Shown: positions 16,871 to 24,588 of the stretch, piece after piece
Layout: the number at the start of each line of letters is the position of its first letter
Position numbering within the stretch: the stretch's first letter is position 1
Assembly (NCBI GenBank): GCA_031266895.1
Contig: JAISAD010000002.1
Coordinates: 1-36,787 of the forward strand
DNA: 36,787 nucleotides
DNA from: Bacteroidales bacterium
Lineage (GTDB): Bacteria; Bacteroidota; Bacteroidia; Bacteroidales; WCHB1-69
Direction of reading: 5' to 3'
Notes under the pieces: generated by a model
What the model saw: only the letters and a program-made list of their open reading frames with translations
Database searches by the model: none
What the model was told of the DNA's origin: nothing
Translations under genes and position numbers: made by a program

Positions 16871-19800
16871 ATGAGACGTTTTTCGTTAGTAATATTCCTG
16901 ATTTCAGTATCGTTTTTTGTTAGTGCACAAAAATTTAGCGGATTTTCCGGCGATGTAGCCAAAACCGCCGACGAGGTGAAAGCCTTTATCGAAACTGCGC
17001 CAAAGGACCGTCAAAGGGAGGGCGATGAATTGGTAAAGCAATTTGAACTGCTGTGGAATAAAGGAGCTGTTGCCGCGCCCGTGCAACACGACTTTATAGA
17101 GACGGCCAACCAGTTAATAGATAAAAAATTACGACCGTTTCCTCACTTTAGGGCCTTTATGCTGGCCTACTTGGCTTTTGCTCAAAGTGAACATATTGAT
17201 ATACATGCGGACTGGAAAAGTTGCGTAAGCTATTTTATTAATAGCGAACCGGGTAAATTTTCGGATTATATGAACACCTATGCCGATTTTTTCAGGGGAA
17301 AATACCTTAATAATAAATCGAACGTAAAATGGCGTGTGGATGGTTCGCTAGACAGAATGGGCATTGATAAGGAGCCTTATTTGAGCTTTAAAAATGTAGA
17401 TTTAACAGGCGCCTCCTTGCAGGACAGTCTGACAATAATCAACACATCGGGGCGCTTCTTTCCGCTTTCCGGCAATTGGGAAGGAAAAGGCGGTGAAGTA
17501 AACTGGGCACGCGCAGGCTTGACCGACCAGGTGAAAGCTACGCTTGATAATTACAGGGTTGAGGTTAAATTTGCCTTTTTTAAGGCCGAAAATGTTACTT
17601 TCTACTATCCGAAACTGTTTGCTCGACCGCTCAAGGGCAGGCTGGAAGAGAAAGCAGGCCTGGAGGTGAGTGAAGAAAAGGCAACCTACCCGCGCTTTAA
17701 AAGTTATGAAAACACGCTGACTGTCAAGGGAATGTATGAAAATGTGGATTACATTGGCGGCTTTGAGATGCGGGGAGGATCGGTACTTGGCTCTTCCGAT
17801 AGCATTATTCCGGCCAAAGTGCTGGTGCGCAATGCAAAAGGGAAACTTGTAGTAAAAGTCGAGTCGTACAGCTTCCTCTTTCGTCCTCAAAACCTTTTAT
17901 CGCAGGATGCCCGCATCTCCGTCTATTTCGACACCGATTCGATTTACCACCCTGCGGCTAATTTCAAGTACAATTCCGATATGCGCGAGCTGATTGTATC
18001 GCGCCCCAAAGATGGCGTAGGCAGATCGCCATTCTTCGACTCCTACCACAAAATGGACATTTATGCGGAGTCTATTCAATGGAAAACCGACATGGAACGC
18101 ATTGAAATCAAGCCGCTTGTGGGAATGCAAAGTTCAAGTCCTGCCCGCTTTGAATCGCAAAACTACTTCAACTCGCAGGTAATGCGCGAAATGCAGGGAT
18201 TTAATGAAATTAACCCCCTTTATACGCTGTGGGAAGTTTTTCATCGCAACAAATTGAATCCCTTAACATTAAACCAGGTGTGCAGCCATTTTAAAAAATC
18301 GCCGGTAGATATCAGGCGCCTGCTAATTGACATGGCGGCGTTCGGATTTATTGAATATGATGTAATAAACGACAGGATAATCTATCGCCGCAAGCTGGCA
18401 CAGTATCTGAATAACGATATAGATAAAATGGACTATGACAATATTGTGCTGGAATCGAACACGCATTTTGCTACTATTGACTTGGTAACCAATAGACTGA
18501 ATATAACCGGCTGCGAATTTTTTGTATTAAGCGATGCACAGATTGTCAATGTTTACCCCACAGGCGGCAAGGTTACGGTAAAGCGGAATCGGGACATGGA
18601 TTTTTCGGGAAAAATTATTGCCGGACTGTTTGATTTTGCTTCGCATCAGTGTGAATTTAACTATGATAAATTCGAGGTAGGCATGAATGTTATTGACACC
18701 CTGATACTCTATTCGGAAGACATGAACGCCCCCGTAAACATGTATGGAGAACACAAGCTACGCCGCATTCGTAGCGTAATTGAAGAACTTTCGGGAACAC
18801 TCTACATTGACGTCCCCGGCAATAAAAGCGGGCGGGTAGATTATCCCGACTATCCCATGTTTGAGGCACGCAAGGGAGGACATGTATTCTATGATAAGCA
18901 AGAGGTGCTGGGCGGTGTTTACACGCGCGATCGCTTTCACTTTTCGTTAGACCGGTTCATAATCAAGAACCTGGATAACTTTTCTATCGATTCAATGAAA
19001 TTTTCCGGCCGGCTGATTTCGGGTGGAATTTTTGAAGATATTGAAGAGCCGTTGCAGATTCGCCCCGACTTTTCGCTGGGATTTGTCTATAAAACCAATC
19101 CTTCAGGAATAAAAATGTATGAGGGAAGGGCTACCTATCATAATGTTATTGACTTGAGCAACAGAGGCTTGCGCGGCAAGGGAACAATACAGTACCTCAC
19201 CTCTACCACCATAGCCGACGATTATATCTTTTATCTCGACTCCACTACGGGCAACCCCTCGTCTCACGTAGTAGCGCCCCAAATAGCCGGCACGGAATAC
19301 CCGCCGGCCTCGGTCGTAAACGCTCGCCTCTTCTGGCAGCCCTATCAGGAACAGATGTTTGTTTATACAAAAAACAGCCTCATGGATATTTTTGGCGAAA
19401 CCAGGCTGAGCGGCTTTTCCAGGCTCACCCCTTCGGGAATGTATGGCGGAGGCGTACTCGATTTCAAGCGGGCCGACCTTATCTCGCAGCATTTCACATT
19501 CCTGCACCATGCCCTCCTGGCCGACTCTTCGAACCTGCGCATCTTTATGACCGAGGAGAAAAAAGAACAGGTATTCAGTACCAGCAACTACCTGTCGGAC
19601 ATTAACTTCCAAACACGCAAGGGAGCCTTTACTTCGCGGGACGGCTTTTCTGAAGTGTTTTTTATTAAAAATGAGTACAAGGCGCGTGCAGACTATTTTG
19701 AATGGAGTCCGATTGACGACAACCTGCTGAGCTTCAAATGGAATGACCCCTATGCCGGTGTTGATATAAATGGACAGCCGGCCAGAGACCTTATGGATAT

Positions 19801-21358
19801 GGCAAGCAGCGGCAATGAGCTTACCGCTACCCGGCCGGAATGCAGGGGATTGACTTTCAATGCGGCGACGGCCGATTTTGACTTTGGCACAAATATTATC
19901 AAATGTACCGGAGTGCGCTACATTGATGTGGGCGATGCCGCCGTAATTCCCGATAACGGACTGATTACCATTAGAGAACATGCCGACATGGATTTGCTGA
20001 CCGGTGCCCGCATCGTAGCCGGCCGTCTTGGCAAATTCCATGAGCTGTACCGCTGCACCATAAAAATTACAGCCAAAAACAACATGCGCGGCTCGGGCAG
20101 TTACGACTATGTGGATGAAACCGATAGGGTACAGACTGTTGCCATGGACTCTATATGGTTTTATCAGCAGACAAGGGCAGTAGGGAAAATTTCGCCTGAA
20201 AGCGATTTCAAGCTCAGTCCGCATTTTGGCTTTGACGGCAGGGTAGAGCTGAATAGCCTCAACGAATTTCTCTATTTTGTGGGCGGCGTTGAAATTATGC
20301 ACGATTGCGACAACGTCAAATACGCCCGCCTGCGCATCCTGCAGCAGGTAAATCCGAAAGCTATCTACCTGGAAATCCACAATCGCAGCAAGGATGTAGC
20401 AGACCGCAAGGCAGTAGTGGCCATAGCTTCGGCCAACCGCACAGGACGCATCTATACCTGCTTCGGTGCAGCCAAAGACCAGTTTAATGATGCGGAATAT
20501 ATTTCAACATTCGGCTACATCACCTACGACCACGCCTCTAACGAATTTCGGGCAGCCTCCATGGCCAAACTGGAAGACCCCTCGCAGCCCGGCAATATTA
20601 TTCGCTTGAATAAGTATGACTGCATAGCCACCGGAACGGGAGCTATTGACATGGGAACTAAGCTGGGACGGGTGGACTTTAAGACTTCGGGCACGATTAC
20701 CAATTATATGAAAAGCGACTCGGCCGACATGCGCCTCTCGGCCTCTATTGACTTTTTCTTCTGCGAGCCGGCCATGAAAGTAATGACGGACGATATTGAA
20801 AATTCAGGCTCGATTGATTTCTTTGACCCCTCCTCAGACGACGATTACGAGCAGGCTTTATTCAACATGCTGGGCGAAAAGGCCTACGAAAAATACAAGA
20901 GCGAACTGGCAAATACCGGCCGCGTAAAGAAAATACCCGATGCGCTAAAAATAAAATTCCTCTTCTCCAACGTCAAATTCAGGTGGGACGAGGCAAACTC
21001 GGCCTTTATTTCGCAAGCGCAGCTCTATCTGGCTGTTTGCAACAGCAAAGAGGTGGACAGGGTAATGCCCGGCCGCTTGGTAATAGAAAAAAAAGGCTCG
21101 CGCAACCGTTTCTACTTCTACACCGAATTTGACAGCCACTTCTATTTCTTCCAGTTTGAAAACAACAGCATGTACGGCTTTTCGTCCAGCACCGCATTCA
21201 ACGAAGCCATTCAGGCAGTATCGCCCAGCAAGCGCGCCTTGAACTCGGCCAGGGGTCTGCCCGCCTACAGCTATAAGCTGGGTAACCGCAGCCAAAAAAA
21301 CAAATTCGTAAAGAAATACTACAGCCTTCCCAAAGCGGAAGAAGGCAGCGGAGAATAG
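16871..21358 (+). CDS. Very large secreted orphan protein with an internally duplicated module
   Basis: 1495 residues from the ATG at 16871; the first 20 (MRRFSLVIFLISVSFFVSAQ) form a signal peptide ending in the common SAQ/K junction, so the protein is periplasmic or outer-membrane associated. I do not recognise the family. Residues about 20-170 are helical; most of the rest is beta-rich with many D-F/Y and G-G steps. About 460-507 resemble a winged-helix segment (LNPLTLNQVCSHFKKSPVDIRRLLIDMAAFGFIEYD). Two segments, about 531-595 and 993-1065, are clearly related: both contain a D-M-D-x-x-(S/T)-G-x-x-I-(I/V)-A-G core. No T9SS tail, no lipobox. An OstA/LptA-like beta fold is possible but unproven. 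It is monocistronic. Confidence 0.85.
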   Translation: MRRFSLVIFLISVSFFVSAQKFSGFSGDVAKTADEVKAFIETAPKDRQREGDELVKQFELLWNKGAVAAPVQHDFIETANQLIDKKLRPFPHFRAFMLAYLAFAQSEHIDIHADWKSCVSYFINSEPGKFSDYMNTYADFFRGKYLNNKSNVKWRVDGSLDRMGIDKEPYLSFKNVDLTGASLQDSLTIINTSGRFFPLSGNWEGKGGEVNWARAGLTDQVKATLDNYRVEVKFAFFKAENVTFYYPKLFARPLKGRLEEKAGLEVSEEKATYPRFKSYENTLTVKGMYENVDYIGGFEMRGGSVLGSSDSIIPAKVLVRNAKGKLVVKVESYSFLFRPQNLLSQDARISVYFDTDSIYHPAANFKYNSDMRELIVSRPKDGVGRSPFFDSYHKMDIYAESIQWKTDMERIEIKPLVGMQSSSPARFESQNYFNSQVMREMQGFNEINPLYTLWEVFHRNKLNPLTLNQVCSHFKKSPVDIRRLLIDMAAFGFIEYDVINDRIIYRRKLAQYLNNDIDKMDYDNIVLESNTHFATIDLVTNRLNITGCEFFVLSDAQIVNVYPTGGKVTVKRNRDMDFSGKIIAGLFDFASHQCEFNYDKFEVGMNVIDTLILYSEDMNAPVNMYGEHKLRRIRSVIEELSGTLYIDVPGNKSGRVDYPDYPMFEARKGGHVFYDKQEVLGGVYTRDRFHFSLDRFIIKNLDNFSIDSMKFSGRLISGGIFEDIEEPLQIRPDFSLGFVYKTNPSGIKMYEGRATYHNVIDLSNRGLRGKGTIQYLTSTTIADDYIFYLDSTTGNPSSHVVAPQIAGTEYPPASVVNARLFWQPYQEQMFVYTKNSLMDIFGETRLSGFSRLTPSGMYGGGVLDFKRADLISQHFTFLHHALLADSSNLRIFMTEEKKEQVFSTSNYLSDINFQTRKGAFTSRDGFSEVFFIKNEYKARADYFEWSPIDDNLLSFKWNDPYAGVDINGQPARDLMDMASSGNELTATRPECRGLTFNAATADFDFGTNIIKCTGVRYIDVGDAAVIPDNGLITIREHADMDLLTGARIVAGRLGKFHELYRCTIKITAKNNMRGSGSYDYVDETDRVQTVAMDSIWFYQQTRAVGKISPESDFKLSPHFGFDGRVELNSLNEFLYFVGGVEIMHDCDNVKYARLRILQQVNPKAIYLEIHNRSKDVADRKAVVAIASANRTGRIYTCFGAAKDQFNDAEYISTFGYITYDHASNEFRAASMAKLEDPSQPGNIIRLNKYDCIATGTGAIDMGTKLGRVDFKTSGTITNYMKSDSADMRLSASIDFFFCEPAMKVMTDDIENSGSIDFFDPSSDDDYEQALFNMLGEKAYEKYKSELANTGRVKKIPDALKIKFLFSNVKFRWDEANSAFISQAQLYLAVCNSKEVDRVMPGRLVIEKKGSRNRFYFYTEFDSHFYFFQFENNSMYGFSSSTAFNEAIQAVSPSKRALNSARGLPAYSYKLGNRSQKNKFVKKYYSLPKAEEGSGE

Positions 21359-21390
21359 CGAGCAACGGCTTCGTGCCTCGCAATGACGGA
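21358..21390. repeat. REP-like palindrome fragment
   Basis: GCGAG (21358-21362) and CTCGC (21377-21381) with inner ACG/CGT form an imperfect hairpin. Read on the minus strand it gives CGTCATTGCGAGGCACGAAG, which resembles a dispersed palindromic repeat found in many bacterial genomes. It starts at the stop codon of the preceding gene and may be its 3' hairpin. Confidence 0.4.
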
Positions 21391-21398
21391 TAATTATC

Positions 21399-21498
21399 AA
21401 AAAAAGCAACGGGGTTACTAACTACCCCGTTGCTTCCTTTAAATACAAACCATTAAATATAAAAAAATTTAAACTGCATGAATAAACAAGAAACATGC
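21399..21498 (-). ncRNA. Candidate sRNA unit 1
   Basis: -7 element at 21503-21510. 5' hairpin GCATG/CATGC (21476-21480 with 21494-21498). Terminator stem of 12 bp, arms 21404-21415 and 21424-21435 (GGGGT/ACCCC inner part), then 7 T. This unit has TTTTA instead of TTTTG at the -33 position. Ends are estimates, within about 3-5 nt. Confidence 0.6.
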
Positions 21499-21651
21499 GC
21501 TGCAAAAATAGCAAAAAAAAATGAATAACAGCGTAAAACAGCAAAAAAAACCTTCAACCTACTTTACAACTAACCTTCCGCAGTAAAATTGCCGCTAAAA
21601 TGCCAGCATCATTCCGCAACACGCTCCGTTGGAACAGGAAAAATGAGCATC

Positions 21652-21730
21652 AAAAAAAGCAACGGGGTAGTTTAGAAACCTCGTTGCTTCCACAAAAAAT
21701 TCAAGCTGCATGAATAATCAAGAAACATGC
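21652..21730 (-). ncRNA. Candidate sRNA unit 2
   Basis: -7 element at 21735-21742. 5' hairpin GCATG/CATGC (21708-21712 with 21726-21730). Terminator hairpin 21657-21689 with one A-C mismatch in the minus-strand RNA, then 7 T. Confidence 0.6.
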
Positions 21731-21881
21731 GCTGCAAAAATAGAAAAAAAAATGAATAACAGCACAAAACGGCAAAAAATCTTCAATCTACTTAATTAAC
21801 CTGCTGCGGTAAAATTGCCGCTAAAATACAAACATCATTCTGTAACACGCTCCGCTGGAGCAGGAAAGGTGAGCATTTTTT

Positions 21882-21941
21882 AAAAAAAAACAACGGGCTA
21901 CTTAACCCCATATGCGCCCGTTGCCTTCTTTCATTAAAAAC
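21882..21941 (-). ncRNA. Candidate sRNA unit 3
   Basis: -7 element at 21946-21953. Shortest leader; no convincing 5' hairpin. Terminator arms CAACGGGC (21891-21898) and GCCCGTTG (21916-21923) with an unusually long 17-nt loop, then 9 T. Confidence 0.55.
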
Positions 21942-22097
21942 GCTGCAAAAATAGAAAAAAAAAGTGAATAACAGCACAAAAACGGCAAAAAAAATCTTCA
22001 ATCTATTTAATTAATTAACCTGCCGCAGTAAAATTGCCGCTAAAATGCAAACATCACTCCGCAACACGCTCCGCTGGAGCGGGAAAAATTGAGCATC

Positions 22098-22193
22098 AAA
22101 AAAAAGCAACGGGCTATACAATAGCCCGTTGCCTCCTTCTAAATAAAATATAAAATTAAAAAATTAAAAATCGCATGAATGATAAAAACATGC
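22098..22193 (-). ncRNA. Candidate sRNA unit 4
   Basis: -7 element at 22198-22205. 5' hairpin GCATG/CATGC (22173-22177 with 22189-22193). Terminator is a perfect 12-bp stem, GCAACGGGCTAT/ATAGCCCGTTGC at 22106-22132, loop 3, then 8 T. Confidence 0.65.
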
Positions 22194-22347
22194 ACTGCAA
22201 AAATAGGAAAAAAAATGAATAACAGCGCAAAACGGCAAAAAAAAACCTTCAACCTGTCTTACAACTAACTTACCGCAGTAAAAATTGCCGCTAAAATGCC
22301 AGCATCATTCCGCAACACGCTCCATTGGAACAGTAACAATGAGCATC

Positions 22348-22415
22348 AAAAAAAGCAACGGAGCTAGCTGCTCCGTTGCCCCTTTTCATGCTAATGAAAA
22401 CGTACATTTATTTCC
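22348..22415 (-). ncRNA. Candidate sRNA unit 5
   Basis: -7 element at 22420-22427. 5' hairpin TTTTCAT/ATGAAAA (22383-22389 with 22394-22400). Terminator GCAACGGAGC/GCTCCGTTGC at 22355-22379, perfect 10 bp; the A of GGAGC is matched by a T on the other arm. Then 7 T. Confidence 0.65.
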
Positions 22416-22567
22416 GCTGCAAAAATAGGGAAAAAAAATGAATAACAGCGCAAAACAGCAAAAAAAATCTTCAACCTGTTTCACGATTAACTTACCGCAG
22501 TAAAAATTGCCGCTAAAAAGCAAACAACCTTCTGCAACACGCTCCATTGGAACAGAAAAAAAGCATC

Positions 22568-22635
22568 AAAAAAAACAACGGGGCTAGCTGCCCCGTTGCC
22601 CCTTTTCATAAAATATGAAACAGAGCCTTATTTTC
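22568..22635 (-). ncRNA. Candidate sRNA unit 6
   Basis: -7 element at 22640-22647. 5' hairpin TTTCAT/ATGAAA (22604-22609 with 22615-22620). Terminator CAACGGGGC/GCCCCGTTG at 22576-22598, perfect 9 bp, then 8 T. Confidence 0.65.
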
Positions 22636-22791
22636 GCTGCAAAAATAGCAAAAAAAATGAATAGCAGCGCAAAACGGCAAAAAAAAAAATCTTTAACCTG
22701 TTTCACAATTAACTTACCGCAGTAAAAATTGCCGCTAAAATGCCAGCATCATTCCGCAACACGCTCCATTGGAACAGTAACAATGAGCATC

Positions 22792-22873
22792 AAAAAAAGC
22801 AACGGGATACCTTATTGCCCGTCGCCTTCAATTTAACAAAAAATTTTAATGTGCATGAAGCAAAAAAACATGC
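22792..22873 (-). ncRNA. Candidate sRNA unit 7
   Basis: -7 element at 22878-22885. 5' hairpin GCATG/CATGC (22853-22857 with 22869-22873). Terminator at 22799-22825; its single non-Watson-Crick pair is G-U in the minus-strand RNA but A-C on the plus strand. Then 7 T. Confidence 0.6.
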
Positions 22874-22963
22874 GCTGCAAAAATAGAAAAAAATATTGAA
22901 TAACGGCACAAAACGGCAAAAATAAATATTCGTTACAGAAAACAATCGCCCGTGCAATTCATT

Positions 22964-23078
22964 AAAAAAAAGCAACGGGCTACTGTAAAACCCGTTGCCT
23001 CCTTCTTTTTATTTATGAGTAAACCTCTTTGCGCTTCAGAAACGCTACCAAAACCAAAAGCGCACAAAAATCAAAAGC
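22964..23078 (-). ncRNA. Candidate sRNA unit 8
   Basis: -7 element at 23083-23090. Longest predicted RNA. 5' hairpin GCGCTT/AAGCGC (23031-23036 with 23058-23063). Terminator GCAACGGG/CCCGTTGC at 22972-22998, then 8 T. The conserved block between this terminator and unit 7's promoter is replaced by unrelated sequence. Confidence 0.6.
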
Positions 23079-23233
23079 GCTGCAAAAATAGCAAAAAAAA
23101 ATGAATAACAGCACAAAACGGCAAAAAAAAAACCTTCAACCTGCTTTACAACTAACCTTCCGCGGTAAAATTGCCGCTAAAATGCAAACATCACTCCGCA
23201 ACACGCTCCATTGAAACAGTAACAATGAGCATC

Positions 23234-23294
23234 AAAAAAAGCAACGAGCTATATAGCAGCCCGTTGCCCCTCTCATTATGTACAATTTATCTTC
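23234..23294 (-). ncRNA. Candidate sRNA unit 9
   Basis: -7 element at 23299-23306. 5' hairpin weak. Terminator at 23241-23267, 10 bp with one G-U pair in the minus-strand RNA (A-C on the plus strand), then 7 T. Confidence 0.6.
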
Positions 23295-23449
23295 GCTGCA
23301 AAAATAGAAAAAAATATTGGATAATAGCACAAAACGGTAAAAAAAAACCTTCAACCTGTCTTACAGCCAACTTTCCGCGGTAAACTTTCCGCTAAAAAGC
23401 CAGCATCCTTCCGCAACACGCTCCGCTTGAAACAGGAAAAATGAGCATC

Positions 23450-23511
23450 AAAAAAAAACAACGGGCTATATAACAGCCCGTTGCCCCTTTCGTCATGAAA
23501 GTATTTTATGT
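23450..23511 (-). ncRNA. Candidate sRNA unit 10
   Basis: -7 element at 23516-23523. 5' hairpin CTTTC/GAAAG (23487-23491 with 23497-23501). Terminator CAACGGGCT/AGCCCGTTG at 23459-23483, then 9 T. Its promoter directly abuts the terminator of unit 11, with no conserved block between. Confidence 0.6.
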
Positions 23512-23554
23512 ACTGCAAAAATAGAAAAAATATTGGATAACAGCACAAAACGAC

Positions 23555-23624
23555 AAAAAAAAGACAACGGGGCTAGCTGCCCCGTTGTCCCTTTTCACAA
23601 AATATGAAAACATACATTCTTTTC
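23555..23624 (-). ncRNA. Candidate sRNA unit 11
   Basis: -7 element at 23629-23636. 5' hairpin TTTTCA/TGAAAA (23592-23597 with 23605-23610). Terminator GACAACGGGGC/GCCCCGTTGTC at 23563-23589, perfect 11 bp; the base-pair change at the stem foot relative to the other units is compensated on both arms. Then 8 T. Confidence 0.65.
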
Positions 23625-23763
23625 GCGGCAAAAATAGTAAAAAAAAATGAATAACAGCGCAAAACGGCAAAAAAAACCTTTAACCTGTCTTACAGCCAAC
23701 TTTCCGCTAAAAAGCAAACAACCTTCTGCAACACGCTCCATTGGAACAGAAAAAAAGCATCAT

Positions 23764-23831
23764 AAAATAACAACGGGGCCAGCGGCCCCGTTGCTCCTTT
23801 TCATAGAATTATGAAACAGAATATTTTTCTC
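23764..23831 (-). ncRNA. Candidate sRNA unit 12
   Basis: -7 element at 23836-23843. 5' hairpin TTTCAT/ATGAAA (23799-23804 with 23811-23816). Terminator CAACGGGGCC/GGCCCCGTTG at 23771-23793, perfect 10 bp, loop 3. The T run is broken (TTATTTT), the only imperfect tail in the array. Confidence 0.6.
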
Positions 23832-23973
23832 GCGGCAAAAATAGCAAAAAAAAATGAATAACAGCGCAAAACGGCAAAAAAAAACTTCAATCTACTTATA
23901 TTAAATAATTTGCCGTGGTAAAATTGCCGCTAAAATGCAAACATCTCTCTGTTGAAACAGGAAAAAAAGCATC

Positions 23974-24038
23974 AAAAAAAAGCAACGGGCTATATCGCAG
24001 CCCGTTGCCTATGGAAAAGTGTAATGCACTTAAAAAGC
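23974..24038 (-). ncRNA. Candidate sRNA unit 13
   Basis: -7 element at 24043-24050. 5' hairpin AAGTG/CACTT (24017-24021 with 24027-24031). Terminator GCAACGGGCT/AGCCCGTTGC at 23982-24008, then 8 T. The first unit in transcription order; the conserved block upstream of it ends at about 24140. Confidence 0.6.
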
Positions 24039-24140
24039 ACTGCAAAAATAGTAAAAAAAAATGAATAACAGCACAAAACGGCAAAAAAAACTTCAATCTA
24101 CCTTATAATTAACTTTCCGCGGTAAAATTGCCGCCCTGCT

Positions 24141-24588
24141 GCCATACTGCACACATACACGCCCGCAGCAAGCCATCGCCGTCAATCAATTAATAATCAC
24201 GCTTTCTGCCGGCCCTTCAGGACCCTCCTTGCCGTGCGAATTGGAATAGCGGGCATAAAGATGCGCCTCTGTAGCCCTCTGCTCCATGCGAAATCTGCAA
24301 GTATTAGCGGGAAACCTGCAGGAGGTAGCTCGAAAGCTGCTCTTGAAATCCCAAAAACTGCAAATATTAACAAGAAAACTGCATACGGAAATACGAGGCT
24401 GGGGAGCGCATTTTGAGACAGTGCTGCCGTGCGGCTTAAAATGCCCGAAAACGGCATCTCGAGAGCGGTATTCCGACTCGCCGATAGTGCAGTACAAACT
24501 GTTGCTGGCATTGATTTAGGAGTTTTGATGATTAAAATATTCGGCTGCAAAAATACAAAAATAATGGCAAAGTCAGATATTTTCGTTA
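24141..24588. other. Gene-poor stretch between the sRNA array and the acyltransferase gene
   Basis: About 450 bp. Several short ORFs overlap on both strands here (the longest plus-strand one is 24286-24519, 77 codons), none with a recognisable domain or convincing start. One TAnnTTTG element (24548) faces the array. I see no hairpin of the array type. Confidence 0.45.
24548..24555 (-). promoter_or_regulatory. -7-like element facing the sRNA array
   Basis: TATTTTTG with the same GCAGC context as the array promoters, 34 bp after the acyltransferase stop. It could drive a leftward transcript, but no matching terminator follows. Confidence 0.35.

Larger units (their letters stand above)
21399..24140 (-). 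repeat. Tandem array of 13 promoter-hairpin-terminator units (candidate sRNA gene array)
   Basis: Thirteen copies in the same orientation, spaced 104-269 bp (mostly 205-255). On the minus strand each unit reads: a conserved block of roughly 100-130 bp, TTTTG (candidate -33), 22-23 bp, the exact -7 element TATTTTTG, a short variable segment of about 20-85 bp, then a strong hairpin built on CAACGGG / CCCGTTG and an uninterrupted T run of 7-9 (broken only in unit 12). The conserved block holds the near-palindrome GCGGTAAAATTGCCGC and a second one around GCTCCATTGGAA. No unit has a consistent ORF. The arrangement matches short independent noncoding transcripts. The array lies downstream of, and codirectional with, the acyltransferase gene. 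Confidence 0.85.

Noticed and set aside
19103..20380. 425-codon ORF antisense to the 1495-aa gene
   Set aside because: No domain, no promoter, and the plus-strand frame has signal peptide, promoter and internal duplication. It is a shadow of GC-biased codons.
21792..24096. Short minus-strand ORFs inside the array (for example at 21792-22001, 22790-22975, 23351-23548, 23896-24096), and AUG-started peptides such as MKRGNGAAS in units 5, 6 and 12
   Set aside because: They read through the terminator hairpins into the conserved block, use different frames in different units, and share no conserved peptide. Homopolymer A/T runs explain the Phe/Lys-rich sequence.
21399..24140. CRISPR array
   Set aside because: Units are about 220 bp with promoters and hairpins, not 25-40 bp repeats with unique spacers, and no cas genes are present.
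21399..24140. Integron cassette array with attC sites
   Set aside because: No integrase, units too short for genes, and the hairpins lack the GTTRRRY/RYYYAAC box pairs.
24286..24519. 77-codon plus-strand ORF (LQVLAGNLQEVARKLL...)
   Set aside because: Amphipathic, short-period sequence with no promoter or domain. Could be real, but I cannot support it.
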